From NCBI RefSeq assembly GCF_001436315.1, contig NZ_AYZA01000009.1, positions 64,330 to 108,157 of the forward strand: DNA of 43,828 bases. Reading direction: 5' to 3'. Shown in pieces: positions 41,511 to 43,828 of the stretch. Source of the stretch: Ligilactobacillus aviarius subsp. aviarius DSM 20655. Lineage in GTDB: Bacteria; Bacillota; Bacilli; Lactobacillales; Lactobacillaceae. Within the stretch, counting starts at the first letter, position 1; each line of letters opens with the position of its first letter. Position numbers and translations under genes: made by a program. The notes under the pieces were generated by a model. The model was not told the origin of the DNA, searched no databases, and saw only the letters and a program-made list of their open reading frames with translations.

Positions 41511-42515
41511 TTATTCAACGTTAAAGTTTTTCATTAACTGAGTACTGTGAGTTGGCTGCCGTTTTTCAGGATAAATTGTTTCAAGGGCATGGTTGATTGC
41601 GACCGGTGCTTGGCCAAACCCACAAGCAATTAAATCAACGCAACCTTCTTGATATGCATTATCACCAATTGCATAAACGCCCTTGATCGATGTTTGCTGG
41701 GTACTGTCGACTTTAATTTGATTATGAGCTGTTTCAAGATTCCACTTTTTTTGAACCGAAGTGTCCGTTTTAAAACCGTAGTTTACAATTAATGCATCGG
41801 CAAGAAGCGTTTGATATTCGTCTTTTGTTCGTGAACGTTTAAGTCGAATTTGCGTTTGATTACCTTGATGTTCAAGCCCATCGATCATATACGGAGTTAG
41901 GATTTCAACATTTGCGAGTTCTTTGATTTTACTGATTGAACTTTCAAGGGCACGGAACTGATCACGTCGGTGAACAAGTGTAACTTTTTTAGCAACTTTA
42001 CTTAGTTCAATCGTCCAGTCGGCGGCTGAATCGCCACCTCCGGCAATAACTACGTTTTTGTCTTTAAACATCAAGATGTCAGGCACACTGTAAAAGAGCG
42101 AAGTATTTTCAAAGTCAGCGGCATTTTCAACTTTAAGTTTTCGCGGTTCAAATGCGCCGACTCCGGTTGCAAGAATAATTGATCGTGAAAGGGTCGTTCG
42201 TTTATTTGTTTGGATATGGAAAATTCCATCGTCATCTTTTTCAAATTTTTCAACGGTTTCGTTAAGGTGAATTTCAGGTTTAAAGAAATCAGTTTGTTCT
42301 TTTAAGTTTGAAATTAAGTCAGTTCCAGAAATTTTAAAATATCCGGGAACGTCGTAAATCTGTTTTGCGGGGAATAGAGCAGTTACTTGGCCGCCAACTT
42401 CAGAAAGACTTTCAATAACTTGAGTTTTAGCTTGACGCATTAATGCATATGTTGCTGTAAATAACCCAACTGGACCTGCACCAACGATTGTAATGTCATA
42501 AATTTCATTTTCCAA
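41511..42515 (-). CDS. Ferredoxin/flavodoxin-NADP+ reductase, type 2 (thioredoxin-reductase-like)
   Basis: The FAD enzyme has the FAD-binding GAGPVG (12-17), an NADPH-binding GGGDSAADW, and the late GDNAYQEG..IACGFGQA segment. There is no redox-active CxxC, so it is not thioredoxin reductase; this is the YumC-type ferredoxin-NADP+ reductase. It passes electrons between NADPH and ferredoxin or flavodoxin. The TTG at 42515 (334 residues) is chosen because GGTGA lies five bases ahead; an ATG at 42527 has no site. It is divergent from the cyclophilin gene. Confidence 0.93.
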   Translation of the reverse strand: MENEIYDITIVGAGPVGLFTATYALMRQAKTQVIESLSEVGGQVTALFPAKQIYDVPGYFKISGTDLISNLKEQTDFFKPEIHLNETVEKFEKDDDGIFHIQTNKRTTLSRSIILATGVGAFEPRKLKVENAADFENTSLFYSVPDILMFKDKNVVIAGGGDSAADWTIELSKVAKKVTLVHRRDQFRALESSISKIKELANVEILTPYMIDGLEHQGNQTQIRLKRSRTKDEYQTLLADALIVNYGFKTDTSVQKKWNLETAHNQIKVDSTQQTSIKGVYAIGDNAYQEGCVDLIACGFGQAPVAINHALETIYPEKRQPTHSTQLMKNFNVE

Positions 42516-42551
42516 AATCCTCACCATCCGTCTTTAATTGTTCTCTAAGTT

Positions 42552-42560
42552 TGTTATACT
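42552..42560 (+). promoter_or_regulatory. Extended -10 promoter of the cyclophilin gene
   Basis: TGT precedes TATACT (42555-42560), 34 bases before the TTG start; no good -35 is seen. Confidence 0.55.
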
Positions 42561-42593
42561 ACATATTAGAAAAATTTGAAGGAGATGTCCATA

Positions 42594-43178
42594 TTGAATT
42601 ATCCACAGTTGAACCTTGAAAATGAAAAGGGACCAAAAGCAACGATCAAGACAAACTATGGTGAGATGCAATTTCAACTTTTCCCTGAAATTGCACCGAA
42701 AGCAGTTGAAAATTTCGTTGGATTGTCAAAAAAAGGTTATTATGATGGGGTGATCTTTCACCGGGTCATTAAAGATTTTATGATTCAGGGCGGCGATCCA
42801 ACTGGAACCGGAATGGGTGGTAACAGTATCTGGGAAAAGCCATTTGAAGATGAATTTTCAAATCAAGCCTTTAATTTAAGAGGGGCATTGTCAATGGCCA
42901 ATGCTGGCCCTGGAACAAATGGAAGTCAATTCTTTATTGTTCAAAATGAAAATCTTGATCCGATGATGATCAAGGAAATGAAGGCTGCAAGTTATCCGGA
43001 TGAAATTATTGAAAAGTATCGTGAAGGCGGGACTCCATGGTTAGACCACCGGCACACGGTCTTTGGTCATTTAATTTCGGGATGGGATGTTCTTGATAAA
43101 ATTGCAAATGTAAAAACCCTTCCTGGAGATAAGCCTGAAAAAGATGTAGTTATTGAAGGCATCACAATTGAGGAATAG
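42594..43178 (+). CDS. ppiB: Peptidyl-prolyl cis-trans isomerase, cyclophilin type
   Basis: The 194-residue cytoplasmic cyclophilin speeds proline isomerisation during protein folding. The fold signature [15 protein letters not shown] holds the catalytic Arg, and NGSQFFI and HTVFGHL complete the active site. No signal peptide is seen. The start is TTG 42594, nine bases after AAGGAG; ATG 42585 abuts the site and TTG 42576 precedes it. It is followed two bases later by the S1-domain gene. Confidence 0.94.
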   Translation: MNYPQLNLENEKGPKATIKTNYGEMQFQLFPEIAPKAVENFVGLSKKGYYDGVIFHRVIKDFMIQGGDPTGTGMGGNSIWEKPFEDEFSNQAFNLRGALSMANAGPGTNGSQFFIVQNENLDPMMIKEMKAASYPDEIIEKYREGGTPWLDHRHTVFGHLISGWDVLDKIANVKTLPGDKPEKDVVIEGITIEE

Positions 43179-43180
43179 TT

Positions 43181-43570
43181 ATGGATTATCGAATTGGAAT
43201 GGTTCTGACAGGAAGAGTGACCGGGATTCAACCCTATGGAGCGTTTGTTTTATTGGATGACAATACTCAAGGATTGATTCACATTTCCGAGTTAAAGCAT
43301 GGTTTTATTTCAGATGTCAGTGATTATTTAAAAGTTGGTCAGATGGTTAAGGTAATGATTGTTGATATTGATGAGTATACAGGAAAGATATCATTGTCAT
43401 TACGCTGTTTGGAACAGCCATTTAACTTTAAATATAATCGTGATGAGATCGCTCATCGGTATAAAAAATACTGGAGTAATCGGCATGTTGAAGAAGGATT
43501 TAAGCCAATCGCCGAGCGATTAGATGGCTGGGTTGAGGATGCTTTGGAAGATATAAAAAATGGAAAATAA
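43181..43570 (+). CDS. S1-domain RNA-binding protein (general stress protein 13 / YugI / CvfD type)
   Basis: The 129-residue protein has an S1 RNA-binding domain at residues 1-75 (GMVLTGRVTGIQPYGAFVLL, then GLIHISELKHG and KVGQMVKVMIVDID), followed by a helical tail with aromatic and charged residues. Relatives bind the ribosome or mRNA and affect growth and virulence regulation. ATG lies seven bases after GAGG inside the end of ppiB, so the two are an operon. The rrn promoters follow. Confidence 0.9.
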   Translation: MDYRIGMVLTGRVTGIQPYGAFVLLDDNTQGLIHISELKHGFISDVSDYLKVGQMVKVMIVDIDEYTGKISLSLRCLEQPFNFKYNRDEIAHRYKKYWSNRHVEEGFKPIAERLDGWVEDALEDIKNGK

Positions 43571-43579
43571 AAAAAGTTC

Positions 43580-43608
43580 TTGACCTTTAGAATAAATTCA
43601 GATAATAT
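43580..43608 (+). promoter_or_regulatory. rrn promoter P1
   Basis: TTGACC (43580-43585), 17 bases, TAATAT (43603-43608), preceded by AAAAAGTTC. An overlapping TATAAT starts at 43606. Confidence 0.7.
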
Positions 43609-43642
43609 AATAAACGTTGTTGAGATTTGATCTTATCGCTTC

Positions 43643-43670
43643 TTGACAGTGTTTATTTTTTTGATAAACT
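43643..43670 (+). promoter_or_regulatory. rrn promoter P2
   Basis: TTGACA (43643-43648), 16 bases, TAAACT (43665-43670), with TGA just before it (extended -10). Confidence 0.7.
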
Positions 43671-43709
43671 ATTAAAAGTCGGCAGTTGATTTTGTTAAGA
43701 AAAAAGTTC

Positions 43710-43737
43710 TTGACATTTTCTGATTGCATGATAAAAT
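43710..43737 (+). promoter_or_regulatory. rrn promoter P3
   Basis: TTGACA (43710-43715), 16 bases, TAAAAT (43732-43737), with TGA before it. The preceding AAAAAGTTC is the same as at P1. Confidence 0.75.
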
Positions 43738-43828
43738 ATCAAATGTTGTCTGTTAAAAGACATTGATATGAAGTAGATCTTTGAAAACTGAACAATGTTT
43801 CGACACACAAATGTGCAGGACAATTCAT
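43738..43828 (+). other. Leader of an rRNA operon, running off the right edge
   Basis: The stretch holds a small hairpin (TGTCT 43747-43751 with AGACA 43758-43762) and TCTTTGAAAACTGAACAA (43778-43795), the conserved sequence seen shortly upstream of 16S rRNA in many Firmicutes and linked to antitermination and processing. The 16S gene itself is not reached. Confidence 0.8.

Noticed and set aside
1-43828. CRISPR arrays, insertion sequences, tRNA genes, toxin-antitoxin pairs
   Set aside because: I saw no regularly spaced repeats, transposase motifs, tRNA-like cloverleafs apart from tmRNA ends, or small paired toxin genes.

Overview
The window looks like a stretch of core chromosome from a low-GC Gram-positive bacterium of the Lactobacillaceae. 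The evidence is: a tmRNA whose tag reads AKNNNNSYALAA; a divergent pepQ/ccpA pair; the rapZ-yvcK-whiA, hprK-lgt and comG operons in Firmicutes order; LPxTG surface anchoring; strong AGGAGG-type ribosome binding sites with frequent GTG/TTG starts; and a lipoteichoic acid synthase. Base composition looks near 40% GC by eye. Arginine is mostly CGG, except in a few genes that look highly expressed (pgi, yebC), which use more CGT. I cannot assign a genus.

Layout. 1-131: the tail of an LPQTG surface protein. 221-2699: a DUF1836 HTH protein divergent from a hemolysin III/PAQR membrane protein, an ArsR regulator, and RNase HI with a hybrid-binding domain. 2903-7066: an L,D-transpeptidase, ssrA (tmRNA), and an OmpR-type two-component system. 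7182-11974: prfB with its programmed +1 frameshift, a MinJ-like PDZ membrane protein, PspC, YvlD, hprK and lgt. 12049-21668: phosphoglucomutase, uvrB-uvrA, rapZ-yvcK-whiA. 21750-29506: ltaS, a GRP-type sugar transporter, pgi, a folded intergenic element, the CBS protein CbpB, an MscS channel, and a DUF948/YtxH-like pair. 29559-33792: pepQ, ccpA, yebC, ribokinase. 33899-38666: the complete comGA-GG operon and a YtxK-like methyltransferase. 38762-43570: yutD, a HAD phosphatase, a TIGR01906-type membrane protein, DedA, ferredoxin-NADP reductase, cyclophilin and an S1-domain protein. 43571-43828: three tandem promoters and the leader of an rRNA operon whose 16S gene starts beyond the edge.

How it fits together. 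Several genes centre on carbon flow and its control: sugar uptake, Pgi, Pgm, ribokinase, HPr kinase and CcpA, plus RapZ/YvcK, which tie carbon status to envelope precursor supply. A second theme is the envelope: L,D-transpeptidase, Lgt, LtaS, MinJ-like, PspC/YvlD, MscS and DedA. The third is DNA repair and uptake (UvrAB, ComG). The window begins in a surface protein gene and ends in an rrn leader, both repeat-prone, so it may be a whole assembly contig.

I found no CRISPR array, prophage, transposase, restriction system or toxin-antitoxin pair. The most unusual items are a long nested hairpin element between pgi and cbpB, a strongly basic tail on YutD, a hairpin leader in front of ltaS, the absence of ftsEX from its usual place after prfB, and the comG operon lacking a recognisable housekeeping promoter.
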